Shown here: positions 16,573 to 26,593 of the stretch, piece after piece
How positions within the stretch are numbered: the stretch's first letter is position 1
Layout of the letters: every line of letters begins with the position of its first letter
Assembly: GCA_029983555.1 (NCBI GenBank)
Contig: JASBZH010000003.1
Span: 1-51,859, forward strand
DNA length: 51,859 bases
Direction: 5' to 3'
Source: Peptoniphilus sp.
GTDB taxonomy: Bacteria > Bacillota > Clostridia > Tissierellales > Peptoniphilaceae
Translations under genes and position numbers: made by a program
Notes under the pieces: generated by a model
Database searches by the model: none
What the model was told of the DNA's origin: nothing
What the model saw: the letters and a program-made list of their open reading frames with translations, nothing else

Positions 16573-18020
16573 TTAAATGCTCCTTTTTTTCTATTGCTAA
16601 AAGAAAATAATGCCATTATCGTAAAGAATTCAAGTCTTCCCAAAAGCATCAAAATGCTAAAATATATTTTGTAAAAGTCGCTATACAATGCAAAATTTTT
16701 AGTAGGTCCAACTCCTGCAAATCCAGGTCCAACATTTGAAAGTGTAGTTATAACAGATGAAAAGCTAGTCATTATATCTGTTCCGGAAAATGTCACTACT
16801 GCTGTCGATATAAGTACAACCATAAAATACGTTCCAAAATATGCCATTATTCCAAAAACTATGTCGTCATCGACATTTTTTCTGCTGCTCCTTATTGGAA
16901 GAACTGCCCTTGGGTGAGTAACTCTATTTAGCTCGCGAGCTATTAGTTTTGCAAGAACTACAACTCTTATAATTTTAACTCCACCGCCAGTTGATCCAGC
17001 ACATCCTCCAAATATCATGCATATCAATAAAATAAACCTCGAAAAACTTGGCCACAAGTCATAATCAGAACTTACAAATCCCGATGTAGATGAAATTGAT
17101 GTAACTTGAAAGGCTGAATCTTTAAAAGATTCTCCAAGAGTGCCATAGCCTGTATTGTATAAATTTAGTCCAATTAAAATTATTGCGCCTGCTATAAATA
17201 CAAACCAAAATCTAATTTCACTACTTGTGAGTATCTCTTTAAATTTCCTCTTTGTAATGAGTGCGTATACCTGAAAATTTGTGGCACACATAAACATGAA
17301 TACAGACATAATTATCGGAACGGTATAGCCCTTATAAGAGATAAAAGAGTCGTTATTAGAAGAAAAACCTCCAGTTCCAACTACACCAAATGTGTGCACA
17401 ACAGAGTCAAAAACACTCATGCCCGCTGTCTTTAAAGCTGCAAAGAGTGCAATTGTTATGGCTATATAAATTATATAAAGTCTTTGTGATGATTGAGATA
17501 TTCTCGGCTCAATTTTCCCTGAAACAGGTCCAGGCGACTCCGCCTTATAAATTTGAAATCCACCTACTCCAAGTCTTGGCAACAGTCCAACAGTAAAAAC
17601 TAAAATTCCCATTCCACCTATCCAGTGAGTAGTCGATCTCCAAAGCACAATTGACTTTGGAAAAGATTCTATATCGCTAATTACAGATGCACCAGTTGTA
17701 ATAAATCCAGACACAATTTCAAAAAATGAGTCGACATAGCTCATGTCCGTTCCAATATAAAGAGGCAAAGCTCCCATTATGGACACGGCGAGCCACGAAA
17801 ATGTAACTATCGCTATGCCATCGGTGGGAGTCAAGACCTTTTTATTAATTTCAATTTTAACTAGTGCAAATCCAATAACAATAGATGCAAAAATTGCAAC
17901 GACAAATCCTCTAGCCGATCCATCTTTTGCAACAAGACCTATAATTAATGACGGGACCATAAAGGCAACTTCTATAATCAAAATTAATCCTATTATCTTT
18001 GAAATTAATTTATGATTCAT
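16569..18020 (-). CDS. trkH: Trk potassium transporter membrane subunit TrkH
   Basis: 483 residues, about ten hydrophobic segments arranged as the four membrane-pore-membrane repeats of the TrkH/KtrB superfamily. Filter-like segments include ISGFITTGASV, FGVVGTGGFS, SISSTSGF and TTLSNVGPGF; SGFxxTG and GGxAGSTGGG (CAGSTGGGVKI) are signatures. Imports potassium with TrkA. The start overlaps the upstream trkA copy by 11 bases and the end overlaps the next trkA by four. With gdpP nearby, potassium homeostasis may answer to c-di-AMP, though no operon link exists. Confidence 0.95.
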   Translation of the reverse strand: MNHKLISKIIGLILIIEVAFMVPSLIIGLVAKDGSARGFVVAIFASIVIGFALVKIEINKKVLTPTDGIAIVTFSWLAVSIMGALPLYIGTDMSYVDSFFEIVSGFITTGASVISDIESFPKSIVLWRSTTHWIGGMGILVFTVGLLPRLGVGGFQIYKAESPGPVSGKIEPRISQSSQRLYIIYIAITIALFAALKTAGMSVFDSVVHTFGVVGTGGFSSNNDSFISYKGYTVPIIMSVFMFMCATNFQVYALITKRKFKEILTSSEIRFWFVFIAGAIILIGLNLYNTGYGTLGESFKDSAFQVTSISSTSGFVSSDYDLWPSFSRFILLICMIFGGCAGSTGGGVKIIRVVVLAKLIARELNRVTHPRAVLPIRSSRKNVDDDIVFGIMAYFGTYFMVVLISTAVVTFSGTDIMTSFSSVITTLSNVGPGFAGVGPTKNFALYSDFYKIYFSILMLLGRLEFFTIMALFSFSNRKKGAFN

Positions 18021-19396
18021 TAGAACCCCTGCCCCTTATGGTGTTTAACGCACTCGAAAATCTATTTTCAGAGTAGAAAATCTTTTTCATATTTACTACC
18101 TGTTCGTGTTTTGAAAATACAATTATCCTGTCGCCCTCATTAAGCCTTGTAGATCCATTTGGAACAATCACATCTAGACCTCTAACTATTGCTATTATTA
18201 AAATTCCCCTAGGCAATTCGAGTTCTCTTAGAGTCTTTCCGCAGACCACGTGTTTTCTCTTTATAATTAATTCCAATCCCTCAACTTTTCCATTTAAAAA
18301 TAGATTTAGAGAAAGTGAGTTCTTACCTCTTATTTCCTTTAACATAACTGCTGCAGTTATATAAGATGTGTTAAATACGCAGTCGATATTTAATTTATCA
18401 ATTACCTTGTCATAATTTGTCCTAGAAATCTTGGCAACAGATTTATAAATATCATTTTGTTTTGCAACAAGTGATAGAAGTAAATTTACTTCGTCAATTC
18501 CAGTTGCAGCTACAAATGAGTCGTAGCTGTGAATCATCTCATCTTCTAAAAGAGATATGTCTGTTCCATCACCATTAATAATTTGAGCTTCTGGCACTAT
18601 TTCTTTTAGCATTAGACAGCGATCTCTATTTATTTCTATAATTGTCACATTTACATTTTCTTTAAGTAGTAACAAAGCGACATAAAGTCCAGTTTTTCCA
18701 CCGCCAACTATCATTGTATTCTTTAGTCTTTTAGCTTTTTCAACGCCAGTGTGGATTTTGTCAAACTGCTCAATATTTTCAGCATCTCCAGCCAAAATTA
18801 TATTGTCATTTTCCTTTAAAACAGTCTGTCCATTTGGAATAATCGCATTTCCTTCTCTGGATATCGCAGCTATAAGTAAGTCATTTATTCTCTCAATTTC
18901 CATAATTCTCTTGCCGACAAAGCTTTCATCTTTTCTTATATTAAATTCTACAAGAGAAACTTTTCCCTCAGCAAAATAATCAGAATAAAGCTGATATCTC
19001 TTCAAAAGATATCTTACAATAGATTTTGCAGTTGCGTGATCGGGGTTTATGATTTTATCTATGTTTAGCTCTTCACTTATAAAGTCCAAATGCTTTCTGT
19101 ATTCTGGATCTCTAACTCTTGCTATGGCAAATTTTGAGCCAAGTTTTTTGGAAATTGTACACAAAATTACATTTGCCTCGTCATTTGTCGTAGTAGTCGT
19201 ACTCTCTCATGTCAAGTTCTTCTAGTACTTCAAAATCCAACGCATTTGCATATATACTCATAACGTCAAGTGAACTTGTTATATTTTCAATTACGTCTTT
19301 ATTGTTGTCAATTACAGTTACTTCATAGTTTTCTTCTATGAGTTCAGATGCAAGCCTATGTCCCAGTTTACCTACTCCTACAACTAAAGCTTTCAT
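18010..19396 (-). pseudogene. Second trkA copy, disrupted by a frameshift
   Basis: Two reading frames join into one 455-residue-sized TrkA. The N-terminal part (19396-19181, 71 residues) starts MKALVVGVGKLGHRLASELIEEN with an AGGAGG site, runs to MREYDY and hits TGA at 19181-19183. The rest (18010 upward, another frame) resumes with TTNDEANVILCTISKKLG and is otherwise complete, with both RCK_C domains. Where trkA1 has DYVIIATDSDKTN, only one base lies between DY and TTND, so about 11 or 14 bases seem missing, next to repeated TACGAC. The second frame has no ribosome binding site. A real lesion or an assembly error; trkH and the intact trkA follow. Confidence 0.85.
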
Positions 19397-19404
19397 AATT
19401 CCTC

Positions 19405-20553
19405 CTAAAAAATTGGATTTAATATTATCGAAAATTTATATTCAGAAAATATCTCTTCCAACTTGTCTTCCATAATCTTTTTAATTCTATCCTTTTCTTC
19501 CTTTGCCTTTATCGTTTCGGCATTGTAATCCACATCTATATAAATAGTATCTCCGTGGAGAACTATATCGTGAAAAGAATATATATTTAAGTTTGATCTT
19601 ACAATTTTTGCAATTTCCCTTTCAACGTGATTTATAATATCTTCAGAACTTCCAAGGGGATCTGGATGTATTATTAAAGTTATGTCCAAAAGCTCTGATA
19701 CTTCTCTTTCCACTTTATCTACAATATTGTGAACCTCTTCGAGAGTCATGTCATAATTCAGCCCAGCATCAATTATAACAATTACATTTTCTGGTCCAAA
19801 ATCTGTCACGCGGATGTTGTGAACATTTGATATCCCTTCATAACTATTTACCTTGGCCTTAATTTCGTAAACTGTCTCCATTGGAAGTCCCTTTCCCAAA
19901 ATAATTGAAATAGTTTCATTTATGAGGTCAATTGCAGTATACAAAATAAATAAAGCTACTACAAGTCCGACGTATCCATCGAGTGTAACTTCAAAAGTTT
20001 TTTCAATTGCAATTGAAATTAAAACAACAGAAGTTATCAAGACGTCGCTTAAAGAGTCCTTCTCAAGAGCTTTTAAAGTTCCAGATTCTATTGCAGCACT
20101 AACCTTATTGTATAAATTTGCCTGCCATATTTTTATAAGTACGGTTACAATTAAAACTATAACTGTATAACTTGGATACATAAGGGCCACGGGCTTAATT
20201 ATTCTCTTAATAGAAGCTCTTAAAAATTGAAATCCAACAGTTAAAACTATACCACTTACGATAAGAGAGATTAAATACTCAAGCCTTCCGTGTCCATAAG
20301 GGTGAGAACTGTCGCTTGGCTTTGCAGCAAGCTTTATTCCAACTATAGAAATTATTGAGCTGACACAATCTGTAATATTATTTACTGCATCAGATAAAAT
20401 TGATATAGATCCAGTAAAAAAATACAGTATGACTTTTATAACTGCAGCTACTAAATTTGAAATAAGTCCAAGAGTTGAAGTTTCTTTCGTAACCTTCTGC
20501 CTGTTGTAGCCGCCTTTTTCTTTATTTCTATTTAAAATTAATTTCCAAAACAT
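19405..20553 (-). CDS. Cation diffusion facilitator (CDF) family transporter
   Basis: 382 residues from the ATG at 20553, which has TTGAGG upstream; a TTG at 20565 lies within that site. Six-segment transporter domain with the metal-site motifs SDAVNNITD and DSLSD, plus HPYGHGR after the second of these segments. The long cytosolic tail contains two ferredoxin-like dimerisation repeats (FGPENVIVIIDAGL... and HDIVLHGDTIYIDVDYN). CDF proteins export divalent metals (Zn, Mn, Fe, Co) against protons. The exact metal is not clear. Eight bases upstream of the disrupted trkA, so it heads the trk operon. Confidence 0.9.
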   Translation of the reverse strand: MFWKLILNRNKEKGGYNRQKVTKETSTLGLISNLVAAVIKVILYFFTGSISILSDAVNNITDCVSSIISIVGIKLAAKPSDSSHPYGHGRLEYLISLIVSGIVLTVGFQFLRASIKRIIKPVALMYPSYTVIVLIVTVLIKIWQANLYNKVSAAIESGTLKALEKDSLSDVLITSVVLISIAIEKTFEVTLDGYVGLVVALFILYTAIDLINETISIILGKGLPMETVYEIKAKVNSYEGISNVHNIRVTDFGPENVIVIIDAGLNYDMTLEEVHNIVDKVEREVSELLDITLIIHPDPLGSSEDIINHVEREIAKIVRSNLNIYSFHDIVLHGDTIYIDVDYNAETIKAKEEKDRIKKIMEDKLEEIFSEYKFSIILNPIF

Positions 20554-20710
20554 TTTATTCCTCAATTTATTTAAATATCATAAATTTTACTTTCATATTA
20601 TCTTTTAAGTAAAACACTTTAAGTATAAAACTTAAAAGAGCTTGTCATCATTATATCATTCTAATTTTAAGAATTAAAGGCTGCGAAATTTCTATAGGTT
20701 TTGTGCAAAT

Positions 20711-20737
20711 AAAAAAGGCCTTCCACATAGAAAGCCT
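20711..20737 (-). terminator. Intrinsic terminator of the AI-2E operon
   Basis: Minus-strand AGGCTTTC and GAAGGCCT arms (8 bp with one G-U), followed by six T. It lies ten bases past the stop of the AI-2E family gene. Confidence 0.85.
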
Positions 20738-20746
20738 ATTATAAAC

Positions 20747-21952
20747 TTAATTTTTCCTAATCGCAAGGTGAATATCTTTTTCGTCGATTCTTTTTTTCGT
20801 ATACTCTTTTAAAAGCACATAGAATGTTGAAAATAATGGAATAAAAATCCACATTCCCACAACCCCAAAAAGCGATCCGCCGAGAGTTATCGCAATAAGG
20901 GTCCAAAGTGCAGGAAGTCCAACTTTATTTCCAACGACTTTTGGATAAACTATATTTGATTCAACCTGTTGCAATATTACAACTAATACTATGAATACAA
21001 CTGCCTTTGTCGGATCTTCTATTACTGTAAGCACAAATCCCATAGCTCCACCGATAAATGGACCAACTACTGGAACAAGATCTGTTACGCCTACGATTAC
21101 TCCAAGAGTCGCTCCGTTTGGTATTCCAATTACAAGACATAGAAGCCCCGTTGCAATACCTATAAATAGTGCAACTGTAAGTTGTCCCTTGATAAAACCA
21201 TAGAAGTTATCGTGCAATATGTGCGCTACATGAAGTATTTTATTTGCGGTCTTTTCTTTAAAAAATGCAAATGAAAGTCTCTCTCCTTGATAAGAAAGTC
21301 TCTCCTTATCTGCCAATATATATATTGAAGATATAAGTGCAATTAAAAAAGTTACAAGACCTCCAACAATACTTGAAGCTGTGCTAAGCGCTCTTCCAAC
21401 TACATTAGAAGTATTTTCGTTTGACAAAAAGTTTTTGACTTCATCAAATGCACTTTTCCAACTCAAGTTATTATATTCTTCCTGCAATCTATCAGAGTAC
21501 CTATTTACAAAAGGTATCTCTTTAGATTTATCTATTGTGTTTTGTGCAAAAGCCGGAATAGATTTTTCTAATCCTTTAAATGACTCTGCAAGCTGTGGAA
21601 CTACAAGTCCCATTATTGCTGAAAACACCACAATTATTAATATATAAGAAATTAAAATTGATAGAGTTCTCTTGTGACGCCTAAACTTTTCGCTTTTAAT
21701 TTTATTAAAAAATTTATTTTCTAAAAAGTTTAGAGGTATTTTTATTATAAATGCAATCGCTGCACCAATAATAAAAGGTGTCAAAATTCCAAAAATTAAC
21801 GCAATTAAATTTCCAACAGATTTAGAATTTCTAAATAAAAATGTCACAAAAATAAGTGCAAGTCCAGTCAAGAATATCTTTTTGTATACAGTTTTGTTAA
21901 AAGATATTCTCTTATAGTAGTTATCGCTTTCTTGTTGGCTTCTTTCTGTCAT
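20747..21952 (-). CDS. AI-2E family transporter (PerM/TqsA-like)
   Basis: 401 residues with about eight hydrophobic segments: two or three at the N terminus, a polar extracytoplasmic stretch (about 110-185), then the family core with FIKGQLTVALFIGIATGLLCLVIG, DLVPVVGPFIGGAMG and the NIVYPKVVGNKVGLPALWTL block. Membership is clear. Members have been linked to autoinducer-2 export, but others are Na+/H+ exchangers, so the substrate is open. The start overlaps the preceding gene by four bases. Confidence 0.88.
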   Translation of the reverse strand: MTERSQQESDNYYKRISFNKTVYKKIFLTGLALIFVTFLFRNSKSVGNLIALIFGILTPFIIGAAIAFIIKIPLNFLENKFFNKIKSEKFRRHKRTLSILISYILIIVVFSAIMGLVVPQLAESFKGLEKSIPAFAQNTIDKSKEIPFVNRYSDRLQEEYNNLSWKSAFDEVKNFLSNENTSNVVGRALSTASSIVGGLVTFLIALISSIYILADKERLSYQGERLSFAFFKEKTANKILHVAHILHDNFYGFIKGQLTVALFIGIATGLLCLVIGIPNGATLGVIVGVTDLVPVVGPFIGGAMGFVLTVIEDPTKAVVFIVLVVILQQVESNIVYPKVVGNKVGLPALWTLIAITLGGSLFGVVGMWIFIPLFSTFYVLLKEYTKKRIDEKDIHLAIRKN

Positions 21953-22419
21953 AATTTTTCTCCAAAAAATTTGTCCATTATTTTTATATACTCGTCAATA
22001 AATTCGTCTTTAGTTTCGCTATCTTCTAGAAGGGATTTTCTATCGTATTTTAAAAATAGTTTTGCCTGACTTTTTATAAATTCAAGAGCATTTACTTTAA
22101 AGTCATCACTTCTACTTCCATGGGGAAGATTTGCATTTCTAACTACTACAGACTTGCTGTCGTAATTACTGCCTTTATCCTCCATCTCAAAAATAATATC
22201 AAAATTTATATTGGAGTCTTTTTCTTCTTTTTCAGTATAAGTAATTCCAAACTTTCTATCCTCTTTACTCTCTTTTATAGCTTTAAGGGGTAGCAAAAAT
22301 CTCGCAGGGCTTATTGCGAGCATATTATTATTGTCATCATCTTTTGTCAAGACAATTTTGCCACTGTTTGAAAAATTTTTATCATTAGCATCTTTAAAAA
22401 AATGAGATTTATCTTTCAT
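21949..22419 (-). CDS. Hypothetical soluble protein in the AI-2E operon
   Basis: 156 residues from the ATG at 22419 with AAAAGGTGA upstream; an alternative ATG at 22443 overlaps the radical SAM gene stop. Rich in Asp, Lys, Asn and Ser, no membrane segment, no signal peptide and no cysteine. I do not recognise a family. A beta-rich middle (FGITYTEKEE, NINFDIIFEMED) is followed by a helical C-terminal half. Tightly packed between the radical SAM and AI-2E genes, overlapping the latter by four bases, so translation is coupled. Function unknown. Confidence 0.7.
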   Translation of the reverse strand: MKDKSHFFKDANDKNFSNSGKIVLTKDDDNNNMLAISPARFLLPLKAIKESKEDRKFGITYTEKEEKDSNINFDIIFEMEDKGSNYDSKSVVVRNANLPHGSRSDDFKVNALEFIKSQAKLFLKYDRKSLLEDSETKDEFIDEYIKIMDKFFGEKL

Positions 22420-22439
22420 AAAATCACCTTTTATGTTTT

Positions 22440-23306
22440 TCAAAATCCTCTCAGTGCATCGGGCCTAAAGCTCTTCTTCTTAAGAGTTTGATCAATTGCC
22501 TCGATTAACTTTTCTCTGTCCTTATTGAGAGTACCAGCTAAAAGAATAAAGTTAGAAGCGTGATTTGACCTAAAAATAGTTCCCTCTGAATCAACATTTT
22601 CCAAGAAAATCTTCATCTCTTCTAGAATCTCTGCGGCATCTGGCATTTCAAACTTTCCTGCAACATAGTCCTTGTAGAGTGGAGTATTTTTATAAATTCT
22701 CATAGTGAGATATCCCAAGTAATCCGGTTTTGTATCGGAAATTAACTTTGCAGTTCCAACTGCATTTTCTCTCATTCCTTTTACTCCGCCAAGTCCTGCG
22801 ATTATAGTTATTGAAGATTTAAATCCAACTTCTTTTACCTTTTTCATCGCCTCTACATATTCTTCATATGTCACGCCTTTATTTATTTTTTTGAGAAGAT
22901 CTCTATCGCCTGTCTCAAATCCAATATAAAGCATCTCAAGGCCATTTTCATAGAGTTTTTTTAATTCTTCCACAGATTTTCTATTTATATCCTGCGCTGT
23001 GGCATAGGAAGAAACTCTCTTTACTTTTGGAAAATACTTTTTGATTGTGTCAAGAATTTCAAGCAAATCCTCTGTCTTTAAAACTAATGCGTCGCCATCT
23101 GCTAAAAATATTCTTTCGAAATAGTCTCCATATCCAGACATTTCCTTTAAATCTTTTTTAATATCTTCGACGCTTCTTATTCTAAATTCATCATCTTTAT
23201 ACATGTAGCAAAAAGTACAGTCATTGTGTGAACAGCCAACTGTCGCTTGAATAATTAAAGATCTGGATTCAGAAGGCGGTCTAAATACATTTCCGTAGTA
23301 TTGCAT
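22440..23306 (-). CDS. Radical SAM protein (HemN/Elp3-like)
   Basis: 288 residues, a single radical SAM barrel. The cluster motif is C25-X4-C30-X2-C33 (CSHNDCTFCYM). It differs from the usual CX3CX2C by one extra residue, a spacing found in a subset of the superfamily. FETGDRDLLKKINKG and TIIAGLGG match the SAM-binding strands of Elp3/HemN-type members. No TRAM, B12 or HemN C-terminal domain is present. Reaction not predictable. GGGGAGAG site before the ATG; 23 bases after pncB, so probably in one transcript. Confidence 0.85.
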   Translation of the reverse strand: MQYYGNVFRPPSESRSLIIQATVGCSHNDCTFCYMYKDDEFRIRSVEDIKKDLKEMSGYGDYFERIFLADGDALVLKTEDLLEILDTIKKYFPKVKRVSSYATAQDINRKSVEELKKLYENGLEMLYIGFETGDRDLLKKINKGVTYEEYVEAMKKVKEVGFKSSITIIAGLGGVKGMRENAVGTAKLISDTKPDYLGYLTMRIYKNTPLYKDYVAGKFEMPDAAEILEEMKIFLENVDSEGTIFRSNHASNFILLAGTLNKDREKLIEAIDQTLKKKSFRPDALRGF

Positions 23307-23329
23307 ATCTCTCCCCTTTTCTTATATTA

Positions 23330-24787
23330 TTAAAATCTCTTTCCGTGTTTTTTTAACAAATTATTTTTAAGATCCCACAAGTCTTGAGATAGATCCACAA
23401 TGTATTGGTTTGGGTTGTCAATTCTAGTAGTTTCATCCCACAAAGTGTTTAGCTGATCTTTTACCCTCTGTTTTATATCATCAAGTTTTGGAAGATCATA
23501 TACAAGTTTTCCCTTGTCATAAATTTTTACTAAAACTTTTTCTGCTCTATAATTAGTTAAAGTTTTTCTCTTCCAAGTATAAACTGGGTGGAAGATTTCA
23601 TAATTATCTTCAGGAATTTTTTCGTCTTTTAAAGCCACTACATCACCTATGGCTTTGTTTGTGTCCTTGTCGTAGAATCTATATACTTCTTTAAAACCTG
23701 GAGTAGTTATCTTTGTGACATTTTCGGAAATTTTAATTTTTGGAATAATCTCTCCGTCTTTTCCAACTACGCCAGTTAATTTATAAACTCCTCCAAAAAC
23801 TGGAGATGATTTAGAAGTTATAAGTCTTTCGCCGACTCCAAATGAATCTATCTTAGCACCTTGATTTAGTATATTTCTTATAGTGTACTCATCAAGTGAG
23901 TTTGAAGCCATTATCTGTGCGTCTTCATATCCTGCATCATCTAACATCTTTCTAGCAATGTTTGAAAGATAAGTTAAATCTCCAGAGTCAATTCTAATTC
24001 CCTTCGGTCTAAATCCGCGTGGCACAACTTCTTCATCAAATACTTTAATTGCATTTGGAATTCCTTCGCGAAGTGTGTCATAAGTGTCTACTAGTAGTAG
24101 ACAGTTATCTGGATATACTCTTGCAAAAGCTCTAAAAGCTTCAATCTCTGAATCAAACATTTGAACCCATGAGTGCGCCATTGTGCCAAGAGCTGGTACT
24201 CCAAACATCTTATCAGAAAGAGTATTGGCAGTTCCCGCACAACCTCCGATGTATGCAGCTCTTGCTCCAAGATTTGCTCCTGAATAGCCCTGCGCTCTTC
24301 TTGATCCAAATTCAACAACTGGTCTATCTCCTGCTTGACGAACTATTCTAGATGCCTTTGTCGCAATCATTGATTGGTGATTTATAGTTAAAAGCACCAT
24401 TGTTTCAAGCATTTGAGCTTGAAGAGCTGGTCCCTTAACTATTACAAGTGGCTCCCCAGGAAAAGCCAAAGTTCCCTCTGGTATTGCCCAAACGTCACAT
24501 TTAAATTCAAAATTTCTCAAATATTCTAAAAAGTCGTCGTCAAAAACTTCTTTTGATTTTAAAAACTCTATATCTTCGTTAGAAAAGTGAAGATTTTCCA
24601 TATATTCAATTAATTGTTCAAGTCCCGCAATTATAGTATATTCTCCACCATCTGGCACTGAGCGAAAGGACATATCGAATACAACTTCAACATCTTTCAT
24701 GCCCTCTTCGAAGAAACCATTTGCCATTGTAAGTTCATAAAAATCAACTAAAAGAGTTAGATTTTTCTTAACATTATATTTTTTCAT
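23330..24787 (-). CDS. pncB: Nicotinate phosphoribosyltransferase
   Basis: 485 residues, the length of the PncB2/Firmicute type. Makes nicotinate mononucleotide from nicotinic acid and PRPP (with ATP) in NAD salvage. Visible: LTMANGFFEEG near the start, VVEFGSRRAQG, GANLGARAAYIGG, the RIDSGDL phosphate-binding segment, and FGVGERLITS. The C-terminal extension is typical for this type. AGAGGGAG site before the ATG. First gene of a minus-strand run with the radical SAM, hypothetical and AI-2E genes. Confidence 0.95.
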   Translation of the reverse strand: MKKYNVKKNLTLLVDFYELTMANGFFEEGMKDVEVVFDMSFRSVPDGGEYTIIAGLEQLIEYMENLHFSNEDIEFLKSKEVFDDDFLEYLRNFEFKCDVWAIPEGTLAFPGEPLVIVKGPALQAQMLETMVLLTINHQSMIATKASRIVRQAGDRPVVEFGSRRAQGYSGANLGARAAYIGGCAGTANTLSDKMFGVPALGTMAHSWVQMFDSEIEAFRAFARVYPDNCLLLVDTYDTLREGIPNAIKVFDEEVVPRGFRPKGIRIDSGDLTYLSNIARKMLDDAGYEDAQIMASNSLDEYTIRNILNQGAKIDSFGVGERLITSKSSPVFGGVYKLTGVVGKDGEIIPKIKISENVTKITTPGFKEVYRFYDKDTNKAIGDVVALKDEKIPEDNYEIFHPVYTWKRKTLTNYRAEKVLVKIYDKGKLVYDLPKLDDIKQRVKDQLNTLWDETTRIDNPNQYIVDLSQDLWDLKNNLLKKHGKRF

Positions 24788-24970
24788 AAAGCTCCCTCTT
24801 ATCGATTAAATGTTACTTTAGATTATAACATAAAAGTGATTCTTTTTATAATTTTACGCATTTGCAAAAATCATAATGACTACTATAATAAAAACTATAT
24901 TATAATAGTAAATAATATTTAAATTAATTTTAAGGATATAAAACTGTGTTATAATTGAACTAGATTGGTA

Positions 24971-25804
24971 ATGGTGAAAATGGAAGAAAAAGATATAAAA
25001 GAAATAAAAGACATTGAGAGATCTTTAATAAAGACTTACAGACGAGATATATTTAAAAAATTCGTAAAGGCTATAAACGAATATGAACTGATAGAACCAA
25101 ATGACAAAATAGCCGTGGCAATTTCTGGAGGGAAGGATTCACTTACTCTTGCAAAGCTAATGCAAGAATTAAAGCGTCACAATAAGATTCCTTTTGAACT
25201 TGAATTTATTGCGATGGATCCTGGATATCTTCCAGAAAATAGAAATAGGCTTGTCTTTAATTGTGAAAAACTTGGCATTCCAGTTAAAGTTCACGAATCC
25301 GATGTCTTTGAAGTTGCAGAAAAAATGAGTCAAGGAAAAAGTCCTTGTTATATGTGTGCGAGAATGCGCCGTGGAAATTTATATGCAAGAGCTAAGGAAC
25401 TAGGTTGCAACAAACTCGCTCTTGGACATCACTTTGACGATGTAATAGAAACAGTCATGCTTAATATAATTTATGCTGGCGACTTTAAAACTATGATGCC
25501 GAAATTAAAATCACAAAATTTTGAAGGACTTGAACTTATTAGACCAATGTATTTGGTTCACGAAGAAGCAATAATTAGATTTATGAATTCAACTGGCCTA
25601 AGAGCACTTGACTGTGCCTGCACCGTCACAGAGAAAAAGTCAGGCAACAAGAGATTTTTCGTAAAAGATTTAATTAAAAAATTAAAAGAAGACAATGAAA
25701 ATGTAGATATAAATATTTTAAGAGCAACAGAAAATGTCAATTTCGACCAAATCTTAGGATACAAAAAGGGAAAAGATAAACATTCTTTTCTTGAATTTTA
25801 TTAA
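24971..25804 (+). CDS. TtcA-like tRNA 2-thiolation protein (PP-loop ATPase)
   Basis: About 277 residues. The PP-loop SGGKDS (near residue 54) binds ATP to adenylate the base; SPCYMCARMRRG holds the CXXC of the Fe-S cluster and LGHHFDD is the family motif. CACTV supplies the third conserved cysteine region. TtcA makes 2-thiocytidine-32 in tRNA. Start is uncertain: TTG 24965, ATG 24971 or ATG 24980, none with a good site; TATAAT at 24950-24955 implies a very short leader. Divergent from pncB. The exact tRNA base is inferred. Confidence 0.85.
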   Translation: MVKMEEKDIKEIKDIERSLIKTYRRDIFKKFVKAINEYELIEPNDKIAVAISGGKDSLTLAKLMQELKRHNKIPFELEFIAMDPGYLPENRNRLVFNCEKLGIPVKVHESDVFEVAEKMSQGKSPCYMCARMRRGNLYARAKELGCNKLALGHHFDDVIETVMLNIIYAGDFKTMMPKLKSQNFEGLELIRPMYLVHEEAIIRFMNSTGLRALDCACTVTEKKSGNKRFFVKDLIKKLKEDNENVDINILRATENVNFDQILGYKKGKDKHSFLEFY

Positions 25805-25817
25805 GATCGGAGGAATT

Positions 25818-26582
25818 ATGGAAGAACTAAAATTTGTTTCTTGGAATGTAAACGGACTTAGAGCGGCAGTGAGAAAGGGATTTTTAGACAGCTTCGAAAA
25901 TCTCGATGCCGACATATTCGCACTCCAAGAAATTAAAATGCAAGAAGGTCAGATAGAACTTGACCTAGAAGACTACAAAGAATATTACAACTATGCAGAA
26001 AAAAAGGGTTATTCTGGCACTGCAATATTTACAAAAAAAGAACCACTTAAAGTTTCTTATGGAATTGGAATAGAAGAACATGACCGCGAAGGACGGGTTA
26101 TCACACTCGAATTTGATAATTTTTACTTTGTGACAGTTTACACCCCAAATTCAAAAAGAAAATTGGAAAGACTTTCCTATAGACAAAAGTGGGAAGATGA
26201 CTTTAAAAATTATTTAAACGGCTTAAAGAGCAAAAAGCCAGTAGTAATATGTGGAGACTTAAATGTCGCGCACAAAGAAATTGACCTCGCAAATCCATCT
26301 ACAAATAGAAGATCTGCAGGCTTTACTGACGAAGAAAGAGAAAAATTTACAGCACTTTTAGAAAACGGATATATCGACACATTTAGATTTTTCTATCCAG
26401 ATAAAGAAGAAGAATACTCATGGTGGAGCTACTTTGCTAAATCCCGTGAAAGAAACGTGGGCTGGAGAATAGACTACTTTGTAGTCTCACAAGATCTTAA
26501 AGAAAATTTAGTCGATGCAAAAATTCATCAAGAAATTATGGGTTCAGATCACTGCCCTGTTGAACTTACGATAAAATTATAA
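25818..26582 (+). CDS. exoA: Exodeoxyribonuclease III (AP endonuclease)
   Basis: 254 residues. An EEP-fold nuclease that cuts abasic sites and digests 3' ends during base-excision repair. Catalytic elements seen: SWNVNGLRAA, ALQEIKMQ (metal Glu), VYTPNSKRKLERLSYRQ, CGDLNVAHKEID, GWRIDYFVVS and the final GSDHCPVEL. Start at 25818 is set by CGGAGGA; an upstream in-frame codon (25791) overlaps ttcA and lacks a site. Pairs functionally with the two uracil-DNA glycosylases in this window. Confidence 0.96.
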   Translation: MEELKFVSWNVNGLRAAVRKGFLDSFENLDADIFALQEIKMQEGQIELDLEDYKEYYNYAEKKGYSGTAIFTKKEPLKVSYGIGIEEHDREGRVITLEFDNFYFVTVYTPNSKRKLERLSYRQKWEDDFKNYLNGLKSKKPVVICGDLNVAHKEIDLANPSTNRRSAGFTDEEREKFTALLENGYIDTFRFFYPDKEEEYSWWSYFAKSRERNVGWRIDYFVVSQDLKENLVDAKIHQEIMGSDHCPVELTIKL

Positions 26583-26593
26583 AGGAGATTTAC

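Noticed and set aside
18010..19164. Stand-alone 384-residue TrkA starting at the TTG at 19164
   Set aside because: No ribosome binding site, the first Rossmann half is missing, and that half lies directly upstream in another frame.
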